DNA of 64,000 bases from Sciurus carolinensis (GCF_902686445.1 NC_062232.1:35978454-36042453), one strand, 5' to 3'. Counted from the first letter of the stretch, positions 36,411-45,956 are shown. Notes: generated by a model from the sequence alone, not told the origin. Numbers and translations: made by a program.

Positions 36411-37796
36411 TGCTACATTATGTTGTATTAATAGAGTAGTTATAAATGGAGTAGTTATTAATGGAGTAGTTATGAAACTATGTATTGTGGGCTCTCATCC
36501 CACAAATGGGAGATTTCTGGAATCAAGGCGACACACTTGCATTGTTGTGGAGATGCAGGAACAAGTATACCTGGAAAAGATGTGCCTTGTCAATAGGCTG
36601 GTTGAACTGATATGAGAAAAATTTGTTTTTCTTAGGAAGAGCATATGTGAATCAAGCATTGTACCCATTATCACCAATGGATAGCTAATTTAGAGGCTGC
36701 ATAACTGTCAGCCCAGAGGCAACATGATCATCTCTTGTCTTTGTATTTCTACCACTTTCTATCCATAATAATATTCTATGATATTGATTATTCCATCTAT
36801 TCTATCTCTTAACATATATTTTAGATTACTAATTTGCCATTTATACTTAAAATCTAATATATCCTTCCTGTTATAAAATTTACATGATTACTCATCATCT
36901 ATACTTAATACATTCTGTGATTATTGCCTATATCTTTAAGCTTCTGGTTTACTATTTATACGTAACACTTCTTATGACTTTTATCTATCCCATTTAATTA
37001 TCTTGTCTATAGCAATATTCAATTATTGAATTATAACAAATATGAATTTTTGCAGTTGCATTATTCTCTGTTAATACAATAAAACCACATTTCATATTAT
37101 CTCTAAAAGCAGAAACAGTCCTTCTCTAATTGGGGAAATTTTTTTTCTCAATATGCATTTGTATTGTATGACTTTAAAAGAAATTATGTTACCATTTTAA
37201 AGATGTAATTAGGTCACTGAATAATGGAGGTACATGACTGATAGCTTACTTGGACAATAATAGATCTACATCCACACAATTGTACCTCACACTGACATAC
37301 ACAAGCTGCTTTCTAAACAACCCATGACAGACATCAAAGCCTACCCAGAAGATGCAGGAAACCTAGTGATGACTTCAGAAACCAGTGAGTCTCTTGCAGC
37401 TTGGGTCCTTTGGAATCAGATGCTGTGACAGAGCATGGGGTACAAGATGCTTATTAGCATTCAATGTGTTTGAAAAGAAGGGAAAACAAGTAGAAGGTAA
37501 ACTACACACAGTGCAGACCCAGTAGAAACTAGGTGAATCCAAAGGGGATCTCTAAAGACAAAGTTGCCCATTAGAATTGTCCCCCAATAAGGCCAAAATA
37601 GCAGGACCTTTATTTCTTTGCCTCATTTTAGTCATTGGATGTGGACTACCTCAGAAGGATCTGACCTCCAACAAGGCTGCTTTCTGCAGGATGAGGCACA
37701 TCCTAAGGAATGACAGGTGGATGCTGCCTGCTAACTCTGCTCTTAATAGCTGAGTAGCAAATGCTTTCTTAAAAAGAAATTCAGGTAGTACATCTC
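36411..37796. other. Flank upstream of the provirus, no gene seen
   Basis: Unique-looking sequence. Its last bases, acatctc (37790-37796), recur at the other end of the provirus. Confidence 0.5.
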
Positions 37797-38170
37797 TGTC
37801 AGGGACCAAGAAGAAGTTCTCATTCTGAGAACGTTCTGACCTTTACAATAAGCAGCAGTGCCCCTCCCCCCTCCTGGCTGATAGTTCTAACAATATGGCG
37901 CCTATGGCGCCATCCCTGTTTCTCTTCCGGGATCTCACCTTCCCGCCGGCGCAAACTTGCACCCTATCAGGAGCCCAGTAGAAGAACACAGCCAATCAGC
38001 CTGCACCTCGTCATACCCCTCATTCCCTCAGCATAAATACCCATGAGAACAATAAAAATTTGTAGCTTGATCAGAATTCCTGTCTTGCTGTCACTCCCTG
38101 TGTCTCTTGTCCCTTTCATTCCTTCTCTCTTAGGTTCGCCGTCCTCGTTGATGTCCTGCGGGTCGGGACA
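37797..38170 (+). repeat. 5' LTR of the type D-like provirus
   Basis: A 374-bp LTR starting TGTCAGGGACC and ending GGGACA, with the primer binding site two bases further on. The size is close to that of simian type D LTRs. The U3 part holds two overlapping atggcgcc direct repeats (37894-37915) that contain a YY1-like AATATGGCG core. It also has a CCAAT box, a TATA-like box and an AATAAA. No second copy of the LTR was found downstream. Confidence 0.85.
37992..38056 (+). promoter_or_regulatory. LTR promoter elements and poly(A) signal
   Basis: CCAAT at 37992-37996, TATA-like CATAAATA at 38032-38039, and AATAAA at 38051-38056. The poly(A) signal lies only 12 bases after the TATA box, so R must be short, as in type D viruses. 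The transcription start is expected near 38060, inferred from spacing only. Confidence 0.7.
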
Positions 38171-38172
38171 GT

Positions 38173-38190
38173 TGGCGCCCAACGTGGTTG
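38173..38190 (+). other. Primer binding site, tRNA-Lys1,2 type
   Basis: TGGCGCCCAACGTGG matches the tRNA-Lys1,2 type used by simian type D viruses over the first 15 bases. The last three bases differ. It stands two bases after the LTR end. Confidence 0.8.
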
Positions 38191-38311
38191 ACTGAAACCT
38201 TTACCTGAGAAGCAAACACCGCCCTCCGGGGAAGCCTTGGCCAAGCGGGATTCGGGATCACCTCGGTAAACGTGACTGGGAGTCAGATCCAGGAGGAGAG
38301 TGAGGCTGGTG

Positions 38312-38320
38312 CAAGGTGAG
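38312..38320 (+). promoter_or_regulatory. Major splice donor
   Basis: CAAG|GTGAG (cut after 38315, followed by T) is a near-consensus donor lying 14 bases before the gag ATG. This is where a retrovirus keeps the donor for its spliced env message. It appears undamaged. Confidence 0.75.
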
Positions 38321-38329
38321 TGACACACC

Positions 38330-40443
38330 ATGGGACAAGCAGTTTCGTCACATGATTTGTTTCTGACGGGTCTCAAGGAGGCCCTCAAGACTCGGGGAGC
38401 GCATGTTAAGAAAAAGAACTTAAAATTATTCTTTTCATACATAGAGGATTTGTGTCTTTGGTTTCCCCTCGAGGGGTCAATTGATGGTAAAAGGTGGCTC
38501 AGAGTAGGAGACTGCCTCAAAGATTATTATGAGACTTTTGGTCCTCAAAAGGTGCCCGTCACTGTCTTTTCTTATTGGAATTTAATTAATGAGATTCTTA
38601 AAAGTTCACCCTTTGACAGTGGTACTTTAAAACTTGTAAAAATCAGGGAGCAGGCAATGCAATCCACCTCTCGCCCCCCCTCGGCATGCCCTTCGGTTAG
38701 TATTCAAATGCCCCCTACTCAGCCTTCTCAGGACCCTGGAACCCTCCCAGACCCTGGGAACCTCCCAGACCCCACCTTACCAAAGGAGTCCCCTAAAAAT
38801 CCCCCTAAGATTTATCCGGTTTTAAATCCCCATGGTGAGTTGACCCCAGAGGATGAGGCTACCCTGGAGGAGGCAGCGGCTCGATACCATTCTCCAGACC
38901 TGCCACCTCTTAAAAATCCACCTCCCTCTTATATACCCCCTGCCTTTTGTGCTCCGGCCCCTCAGGGACCTACTGCCCCCCCAGACATTTTTTCCCCACT
39001 TCCCTTGCCTAATCTAACCCCTTTACGCGAGTCTCTCCAACATAGGCGGGAACAAATCCAACTTTTAAAAGAACTAAAAGCCCTTGATGCCGAACTTCGC
39101 TCACTGGCCTTGGGCACGGAGTTAACACAAACTGGTCCAAGACCCCTTAATACTCGTAAGGTGAAGCCACGTGGTCAGCCTGTTCTTGCCTTTCCAGTCA
39201 CTCACAGTCAAGCAGATCAGCCCGCATTAACTGAGGCAGAGAATTTAGAAGGAAGTCAGGAAGAGGAATCAGGGGAGGAACAAGAGGTACAACCAGAGGG
39301 AGAACAAGAGGAGAACCAGGAATCAGGGGATGAGGAGAAGCCCACCTCTGGACAGAGTGGAGCCCTTGGTTCTTATAAAAGGCTGAGCCTCCACTTTCTT
39401 GAAAGACTTAAAAAGGCTTGTGCACAGTATGGCCCCACTGCACCTTATACACTGGCCTTGCTAGAGAACCATAGTACCCAATGGCTCACCCCTAATGATT
39501 GGAAATTTTTGGCCCGAGCCACCCTCAGTGCAGGTGACTTCCTGTTGTGGAACGCAGACTTTAGGGAATACTGTCGGGAAACTGCCCAAAAAATTCAACC
39601 AAGGCTTCCTCTAAATCCTGGACCTATGTTAAACTAGTGGGTAATGCGCCATTTGATACTAACCCTAAACAGGCGCGCTTCCCTACTGGGCTCCTAGCAC
39701 AGGTTCAAACTGCTGGTTTGCACGCTTGGAGACGGCTCCCTCAAAAGGGCTCGGCCACCACCTCCCTAGCAAAAATTCGTCAGGGTCCTGACGAGCCTTA
39801 CAGTGACTTTGTTGCCCGGCTTAATCTAACTGCGGAGCGCTTACTTGGACCAAGTGAAAACGAGAGCTCCTTTGTAAAATATCTTGCCTTTGAAAATGCC
39901 AACCCGATATGTCAAGATGTTCTTCGGCCCCACAAAGATAAAGGGGACCTTTCTGACTTCATTAGGCTGTGTGCCGGGGTAGGAACGGCCCATGCCATGG
40001 GTCTTGCCATTGGCGCCACCTTCACCGAGACCCTTCACAACCCTGGCCCACGTACTTGCTTTACTTGCAAACAACCTGGCCATTTTGCGCGAGACTGCCC
40101 AACAGGGAGACTGGGTCAAGGACCCATATCTCCTCAAACAGGGGCTAAACCACCTCCGCTCACCCTTTGCCCTAAATGTGGTAAAGATCGCCACTGGGCC
40201 AAGGAGTGTAGATCCAAGACCAATGCCCTTGGACAGCCTATTCCCTCTAACTTCTCGGGAAACTCCTCTTGGGGCCAGCCCCTGGCCCCGACTGCCCCCA
40301 GAACAAACCCAGGGGCAATAAGGTTTGGTCCCTCTCAGACTCGCAACCCAATCCGGTCCCCCTGTCCTTCTCCACAATCACCTCCCTCCAATGCACTACC
40401 CCAGGCAGCGCAGGATTGGACCTCTGTGCCTCCACCAATATAA
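38330..40443 (+). pseudogene. gag (matrix, capsid, nucleocapsid), split by one frame change
   Basis: The structural polyprotein lies in two frames. The first (38330-39637, 435 codons, ATG) begins MGQ, the signal for N-myristoylation. It carries a matrix domain (about 1-100), a proline-rich region with late-domain motifs PPSY (198-201) and PTAP (214-217), a predicted coiled coil (about 233-262), a strongly acidic stretch (about 302-336) and the first part of capsid with its YGPTAPYT text. It stops at TAG 39635-39637. The second frame, shifted -1, runs to 40443. It has the rest of capsid with the major homology region (QGPDEPYSDF) and two CCHC zinc knuckles (CFTCKQPGHFARDC and CPKCGKDRHWAKEC). 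The break is best read as a 1-base deletion in mid-capsid. Apart from it, gag is open over its whole length. Confidence 0.9.
40257..40263 (+). promoter_or_regulatory. gag-pro -1 ribosomal frameshift heptamer
   Basis: GGGAAAC in the gag phase G GGA AAC, the canonical slippery heptamer of type D viruses. A -1 slip here enters exactly the frame that holds dUTPase and protease. It lies 18 codons after the second zinc knuckle, the expected place. I did not resolve a downstream pseudoknot. Confidence 0.88.
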
Positions 40444-41228
40444 TATTAGACTCTATGCAAGGACCCCAAATAATACCCACTGGGGTTGTAGGCCCCCCTC
40501 CACCTCATATGTGTGCTCTTATTCCTAGGAGAGCTTCTACCACCTTACAAGGTGTTCAGATCTTCCCTGGCATCATTGATAATGATTACACTGGAGAAAT
40601 TAAAATACTGGCCACAGCTATTAACGGAATAGTGGCCATCCCTGCAGGAACAAGAATTGCACAATTAATACTCCTTCCCCTCAATTCAGGAAACACTCCT
40701 GCCACCCAAAATTCACCATGAAACACGGCCTCCTTAGGTTCCTCTGACGTGTATTGGGTCCAACCTATCTCCCACAAAAGACCCACTCTTACCTTATTTA
40801 TTGAAGGAAAGAAATTCCAAGGGATCCTAGATACTGGTGCGGACACAACAGTTATTTCTCAAAAATATTGGCCATCAGAATGACCCCTCACCTCATCACT
40901 AACTGACCTTAAAGGAATAGGGCAATCAAAAAACCCCTTAGTTAGCTCCAGGGTGCTCAATTGGACTGACACAAAAGATAACACAGTAAATAAAGGAACT
41001 GTTACCCCCTTCGTTGTTCCTGATCTCCCTGTCAACCTTTGGGGACAAGACATTCTAAGCCAAATGAAAGTTATTCTTGCTAGTCCCGACTCTTTAGTCA
41101 CTCATCAAATGCTTCATATGGGCTTTATCCCTGGTACAGGCCTTGGGAGGCTAGGACAAGGACAGGTTGAGCCTGTACAGCCCATACAAAAAACAGACAA
41201 ATTTGGACTTGGGTATTTGGATTTTTAG
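40263..41228 (+). pseudogene. pro: dUTPase, protease and G-patch, two in-frame stops
   Basis: One frame, read after a -1 shift from gag. dUTPase motifs are in order: PGSAGLDLCA (motif 1), ALIPRRAS (motif 2), GIIDNDYTGEI (motif 3, catalytic D) and PAGTRIAQLIL (motif 4). A TGA at 40719-40721 ends this part; the following codons stay in frame. The aspartic protease has the active site LDTGADT (about 40827-40847), then a second TGA at 40881-40883, then the WGQDIL element. The C-terminal G-patch (MGFIPGTGLGRLGQG) follows, and the frame ends at TAG 41226-41228. No frameshift is needed. The first TGA could come from a CpG change (CGA to TGA). Confidence 0.88.
41219..41225 (+). promoter_or_regulatory. 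pro-pol -1 frameshift heptamer
   Basis: GGATTTT in the pro phase G GAT TTT, directly followed by the pro stop TAG. It resembles the mouse mammary tumour virus pro-pol type (G GAU UUA). A -1 slip enters the frame of reverse transcriptase. The call rests on phase and position. Confidence 0.7.
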
Positions 41229-43886
41229 TGTCGGTCCCTGACCCTCCTGTACCCCATGCAGACAAAATTATTTGGGAAACTCAAACTCCTGTGTGGGTGG
41301 ATCAGTGGCCCCTTACCCAAGAAAAATTAGAGGCTGCCTCCATGTTAGTACAGGAACAGTTGACAGCCGGCCATGTGGAGCCCTCAACCTCACCCTGGAA
41401 CACTCCTATTTTTGTTATTAAGAAGAAATCAGGCAAATGGCTCCTTTTACAGGATTTGCGCGCTATCAATAAGGTTATGCGCCCAATGGGGGCATTACAG
41501 TCAGGCATCCCTACACCGGTTATTATAAAATGGTCATCGACTTAAAAGATTGCTTTTTTACTATTCCTTTACATCCTGAGGACAGACCCTATTTTGCTTT
41601 CAGCCTCCCCCGCATCAATTTTCAGGGCCCTATGCAAAGATTTCAATGGAAGGTCCTTCCCCAGGGTATGGCTAACAGCCCTAGTCTTTGCCAAAAATAT
41701 GTTGCTCAAGCAGTAAACCCTGTGAGAGAGCGGTGGCCACAGTTTATATATTACATTATATGGATGATTTGTTAATCGCTGCACCTAATACCTATGATCT
41801 TAACAATTGTTATTTGGATCTCTATAAGGCCCTTACTGCCTTGGGACTTCAGATAGCCCCTGATAAAGTTCAGACACAGGCCCTACACCTACTTGGGCCT
41901 CAAACTTCAAACTAAACAAATTCAAATCCCTAATATACAATTGCGTGTGGACCATCTCCACACTCTTAACAATTTCCAAAAATTACTAGGGGATATCCAA
42001 TGGCTAAGACCATATTTAAAACTACCCACCTATGTGCTTTTGCCTCTTAATGATATTTTAAGGGGAGATTCTGACCCTTCTTCTCCTCGAGAGCTTACTC
42101 CCGAAGTGTGGCAAGCATTAATTCAAGTCACAGAAGCCATTGCTCAACAATTTGTTACACAAATATCTTATAACCTTCCTTTGGTTTTGGTTATATTACA
42201 CACCCCTCATACACCCACAGGACTATTCTGGCAGCGGGATCCACATTTTAAAAATAAAGGTTGCCCCTTGCTTTGGGTTCATTTGCCCACCATATCCTCT
42301 AAAGTTATTGCTGTCTATCCTGCTCAGGTAGCTTCTATCATTATTAAAGGTCACCTGCTTTCTCGACAACATTTTGGCAAAGACCCTGATAGCATTTTGA
42401 TCCCATACACTAAGGATCAAACCCAATTTCTGCTACAGACAAGGGATGAATGGGGTATTGCTCTATCAGGTTTTTTGGGAACAATTGATAACCACCTTCC
42501 CAATGACCCCCTTTTGCATTTTGCTCAATTACATCCATTTATTTTTCCTCGGGTTACTCGGAAGGCTCCTATTCCACGACCCCTTACTGTTTTTACAGAT
42601 GGCTCCAGCAACAGCCGTGCAGCCTTTGTTGTTGATAAGCAGTGTCAAAGGTGGTGGGCTGATTATCCATCAGCACAGCTTGTAGAATTGTTTGCTCTAA
42701 CACAAGTCTTCATGACATTTTTTGATAAACCTGTTAATATTTATACAGACAGTGCTTACATTGCCCATTCTGTGCCCCTATTGGAGATTTCACCCGCCAT
42801 TAAGGCTTCCTCCAACGCAGCCTTTTTGTTTAACCAGCTTCAACAACTAATTTAGGCTAGAAAACATCCATTTTTCTTAGGACACATTAGAGCACATTCT
42901 GATCTTCCCGGTCCCCTATCACGGGGTAATGCTCAGGCTGATGCAGCCACTCGCTCCCTTTTCCCAGTTCTTATTGGATCCATTCAAGAGGCCACAGATT
43001 TACATAACCTTCACCACTTAAATTCTCAGAGCCTTCAGTTACTTTGTAAAATTACCAGGCAACAAGCAAGGGAAATTGTAAAAGCGTGTCCTGCTTGCGT
43101 TGTCTCCCTTCCTATTCAACATCTGGGTGTTAACCCTCGAGGATTACTGCCCAATCAGATTTGGCAGATGGATGTTACTCACTTTCCCAAATTCAGAAAA
43201 ACAAAGTACATACATGTTTCCATAGATACCTTTAGGGGCTTTATTTTTGCATCACCGCATTCCGGAGAAGCTACCAAGGATGTCCTTTCTCATCTTGTCT
43301 CAGCCTTTTCCATAATGGGAAAGCCAGCACATATTAAGACAGATAATGGCCCTGCATATACCAGTACCAAGTTCAAACAGTTTTGTTCCACTCTTCAAAT
43401 CTCTCACACTACTGGAATTCCATATAACCCTCAAGGTCAAGGCATTGTGGAATGTGCACACCTCACCTTAAAAACCTGGCTTACCTGCCTTAACCCTCTT
43501 CCCTTGCATTTACCACTCCCAGGGATCACCTTAATCATGCATTATTTGCTCTTAACTTTCTTACCCTAGACAATGAAGGACATTCAGCCGCAGACAGACA
43601 TTGGCATCCCTCTTCTAATTCTGCTCACCCATCTGTTATGTGGCGCGATCCTTTAACAAGTAAATGGAAAGGTCCAGATCCCGTCCTCATTTGGGGACGA
43701 GGCTCAGCTTGCGTTTTAGGTCAAGAACAAGCAGCCCCAAAATGGTTACCAGAACGCCTGGTCAAACAGGTCAATGATTTACCACAACCCAGGGACGGAA
43801 ACCTTCCCCCTGAGGATGAATCTTCCTCTCTTACAGATGCAGCCAACAATCTATGCGAAAAATCCCCTGAATGGCAAACCCTGTGA
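41225..43886 (+). pseudogene. pol: reverse transcriptase, RNase H, integrase, broken at five sites
   Basis: RT starts after the pro-pol shift. Recognisable parts are [25 protein letters not shown], the VIDLKDCFF aspartate box and YMDD (codons 41757-41768). RNase H shows FTDGSS, QLVELFAL and YTDSAY. Integrase shows a CPAC zinc pair, QMDVTHF, TDNGPAY and the IVECAH glutamate, then a GPDPVLIW end. Damage: frame change near 41515-41520 with some codons apparently lost, frame change near 41737-41742 just before YMDD, frame change near 41893-41898, TAG at 42853-42855 inside RNase H, and frame change near 43517-43521 in late integrase. The last frame ends at 43886, overlapping env by 113 bases, as in type D viruses. 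It cannot encode an active polymerase. Confidence 0.9.
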
Positions 43887-45684
43887 CTGCACACCATTAC
43901 TTCTCTGGATAATGGCTGCTTGTTCACTGCTCTCCCACAGCCATGCAGGATTTGAGGACCCTGCTAAGGCTTGTGAGTATTTACTGGAGCTCAGAAACAA
44001 ACCATGTAAGTGTGAGGGAGGATTTATATTGAGTACTGATGAGGCAAATCACAAGCTATCATACATTGGTAATCTCCCGAAACAGCGCCAAGAGATAGAT
44101 TGTGGCAGTCACATCGCAGTTTGGGAGACACATACTCAGTGGTCTTGTATCACAAAACCACAAATTATTCCCCCAGTTAATGGCAAACCTGCACCCTGTC
44201 CTTGCACAACCTTTCACACTTCCTTCCATATTTCTTGTTATTCCTCAGTTCAAACCTGTTCCTCAGGGAGTAAAATCTATTTTACTAACACCTTATTAAG
44301 GTCCCATACAGGATCAACTGGAGGGGATTGGTCTAATACCCCTGGAAAATTAAGTTTTGCCTCATGTTCTGCAGACTTAGTAGGGCAAACAGTTTGTTGG
44401 TCTACTACGGCCCCCCTACATGTATCTGACAGAGGAGGCCCCCAAGATTCTAATAGAGCCAAACAAGTCCATGAGAAAATTCAATGGATGTACGAGGAAC
44501 TGCATCCTAGTCTCTTATATCACCCACTAGCACTACCTAAACACAGACCTTCTGAGATAGACCCTGCCACTTACGATATTCTTGAAGCCACTTATGCCTT
44601 GCTTAATCAGTCCAATTCTCCCTTGACTGCAGATTGTTGGCTTTGCTTGCAGCTAGGATATCCCGCTCCATTAGTTATTCCAATTGATTATAGAAATGAC
44701 TCAGCTGCTACCCTTACTAGAAAAATTGCTGAAAATGTAACCTATCCTAAAACACCGTGGTCCAATTTTACCAGTGAAAATTGTCTACCAACTCCACCAT
44801 TTTTGGTACAGCCATTCACATTTTCCAATACTACCTGCTTTTTCTCACCTGGCTATAATAATACCTGGGATTTAAATGTAGGGATTATGACATTTAGTGA
44901 TTGCTCCGAGACATTCAATTTTTCACAGCCATTGTGCCCCCCTAATGGCACTGTATTTATCTGTGGAGGTAATAAGGCTTTCACTCAACTGCCAACCAAC
45001 TGGACTGGATTATGTGTCCTAGCCGCCTTGCTCCTAGACGTAGATATTATTCCAGGAGATGAGCCTGTTCCTATACCAATGATTGATCACATTGCAGGAC
45101 GAGCTAAACGTGCTGTCACCTTTATCCCTTTACTTGCAGGACTTGGAATAACTACAGCAATGGCCTCAGGTACTGCTGGTTTGGGGGTCTCTCTTACTCA
45201 ATATACAAAATTATCCAGACAATTGATTTCTGATGTACAGATACTCTCAAGCACCATACAAGATCTTCAAGATCAGGTGGATTCCTTAGCGGAAGTGGTC
45301 CTACAAAATAGGAGAGGTTTAGACCTTCTAACTGCCGAACAGGGAGGCATTTGTCTGGCTTTGCAGGAAAAATGCTGTTTCTATGCCAACAAGTCAGGAA
45401 TTGTTAAGGACAAGATCAAACAGTTGCAGGAAGACTTAGAAAAACGCCGACGAGCACTGGCCGATAATCCACTATGGACTGGATTCAGTGGACTCCTTCC
45501 CTTCCGAGGTCCCCTCCTCTGCTTGCTGCTTATTGTATCTATAGGTCCTTTGATATTCAACAAGATCATGGCTTTTCTTAGAGCTCAAATTGAGGCTATA
45601 CAGGCGAAACCTATTCAGGTTCATTACCATCGACTGGAGATGATGGATCACGATGGTGATCTTAATAGACCATCACCCCTGTGA
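43774..45684 (+). CDS. Retroviral envelope glycoprotein, complete reading frame, candidate co-opted env
   Basis: Surface and transmembrane envelope precursor of the gamma/type D kind, 636 codons without a stop or shift. Seen: hydrophobic signal segment about 41-54 with likely cleavage after A58; SU with motif SDRGGPQDSNR (218-228), close to the RDR-group receptor-binding motif SDGGGxxDxxR; CWLC (288-291), the CXXC that bonds SU to TM; furin-type site RAKR (443-446); fusion peptide from 447; heptad region about 475-510; QNRRGLDLLTAEQGG (511-525) of the immunosuppressive-domain type; CX6CC (C527, C534, C535); membrane anchor about 579-597; tail of about 40 residues with a YHRL (618-621) sorting motif. 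About ten N-glycosylation sites, one of them in TM. Start: ATG 43774 gives the longest frame. M15 (43816) and M22 (43837) are alternatives, and M22 follows a strong splice acceptor. Known: RDR-group envelopes use the neutral amino acid transporter ASCT2. Inferred: kept open by selection, possibly a placental fusogen. It may be syncytin-Mar1 of Marmotini or a different env, so no symbol is given. Confidence 0.92.
   Translation: MIYHNPGTETFPLRMNLPLLQMQPTIYAKNPLNGKPCDCTPLLLWIMAACSLLSHSHAGFEDPAKACEYLLELRNKPCKCEGGFILSTDEANHKLSYIGNLPKQRQEIDCGSHIAVWETHTQWSCITKPQIIPPVNGKPAPCPCTTFHTSFHISCYSSVQTCSSGSKIYFTNTLLRSHTGSTGGDWSNTPGKLSFASCSADLVGQTVCWSTTAPLHVSDRGGPQDSNRAKQVHEKIQWMYEELHPSLLYHPLALPKHRPSEIDPATYDILEATYALLNQSNSPLTADCWLCLQLGYPAPLVIPIDYRNDSAATLTRKIAENVTYPKTPWSNFTSENCLPTPPFLVQPFTFSNTTCFFSPGYNNTWDLNVGIMTFSDCSETFNFSQPLCPPNGTVFICGGNKAFTQLPTNWTGLCVLAALLLDVDIIPGDEPVPIPMIDHIAGRAKRAVTFIPLLAGLGITTAMASGTAGLGVSLTQYTKLSRQLISDVQILSSTIQDLQDQVDSLAEVVLQNRRGLDLLTAEQGGICLALQEKCCFYANKSGIVKDKIKQLQEDLEKRRRALADNPLWTGFSGLLPFRGPLLCLLLIVSIGPLIFNKIMAFLRAQIEAIQAKPIQVHYHRLEMMDHDGDLNRPSPL
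43821..43836 (+). promoter_or_regulatory. Candidate env splice acceptor
   Basis: A pyrimidine run tcttcctctcttacag ends in AG at 43835-43836 and is followed at once by ATG (43837), which is in the env frame (codon 22). Joined to the donor at 38315 it would make M22 the first env codon. Acceptors further upstream in pol are also possible. Confidence 0.5.
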
Positions 45685-45689
45685 GCTGA

Positions 45690-45840
45690 ACTTGACAGCC
45701 AATGACGGGTAAGATTCGTGAGAGCTCATACCAACCTAAGACAGGAAATGAGGGCTAGAGCCTCATTATCCAATGATGGGTAAGGATGTTGCTCTGCCAC
45801 GGACAACCTAAGACAGGCACAGTTCCTGAGGGATTGTCAC
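45690..45840 (+). promoter_or_regulatory. Constitutive transport element (CTE), type D
   Basis: Two copies each of CCAATGAYGGGTAAG (45699-45713, 45770-45784) and CAACCTAAGACAGG (45732-45745, 45804-45817), arranged so that each faces its partner across a long hairpin. The apex is a perfect 7-bp stem aatgagg/cctcatt (45747-45753, 45761-45767) with loop gctagag. The middle stem pairs tcgtg with cacgg (one G-U) and agagc with gctct. This is the architecture of the simian type D CTE, which binds the export factor NXF1 and lets intron-containing RNA leave the nucleus. Both protein-binding internal loops look intact. Confidence 0.9.
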
Positions 45841-45944
45841 TCCAGCTCTGTACCTGTTCGGGCAAGCCGCACCCCCGCCTCGCCACATAGCCTCTATCAC
45901 CCCCTTAAAATATGGCTATCGAAATATGGTCAATAATTTTATAT

Positions 45945-45956
45945 AAGAAAGGGGGA
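45945..45956 (+). other. Polypurine tract, then abrupt end of provirus
   Basis: AAGAAAGGGGGA, the plus-strand primer of reverse transcription. U3 of a 3' LTR should follow. Instead the sequence is catctctgtatctaac, whose first nine bases equal the bases at and before the 5' LTR start (37791-37799). Confidence 0.85.

Larger units (their letters stand above)
37797..45956 (+). mobile_element. Type D betaretrovirus-like provirus, single LTR, intact env
   Basis: Order: 5' LTR, primer binding site, splice donor, gag, pro, pol, env, CTE, polypurine tract. The gag-pro-pol frames follow each other by -1 shifts as in betaretroviruses, while Env is of the gamma/type D kind. This mosaic is the hallmark of simian type D viruses and their endogenous relatives. 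Gag, pro and pol are all broken. Env is open from end to end. The 3' LTR is absent. The sequence catctc (37791-37796 and 45957-45962) brackets the element. Confidence 0.92.

Noticed and set aside
38116..38520. 134-codon minus-strand frame over the leader and gag start
   Set aside because: Antisense shadow of gag; no independent support.
39841..40377. 178-codon minus-strand frame
   Set aside because: Antisense shadow of gag nucleocapsid, GC-driven.
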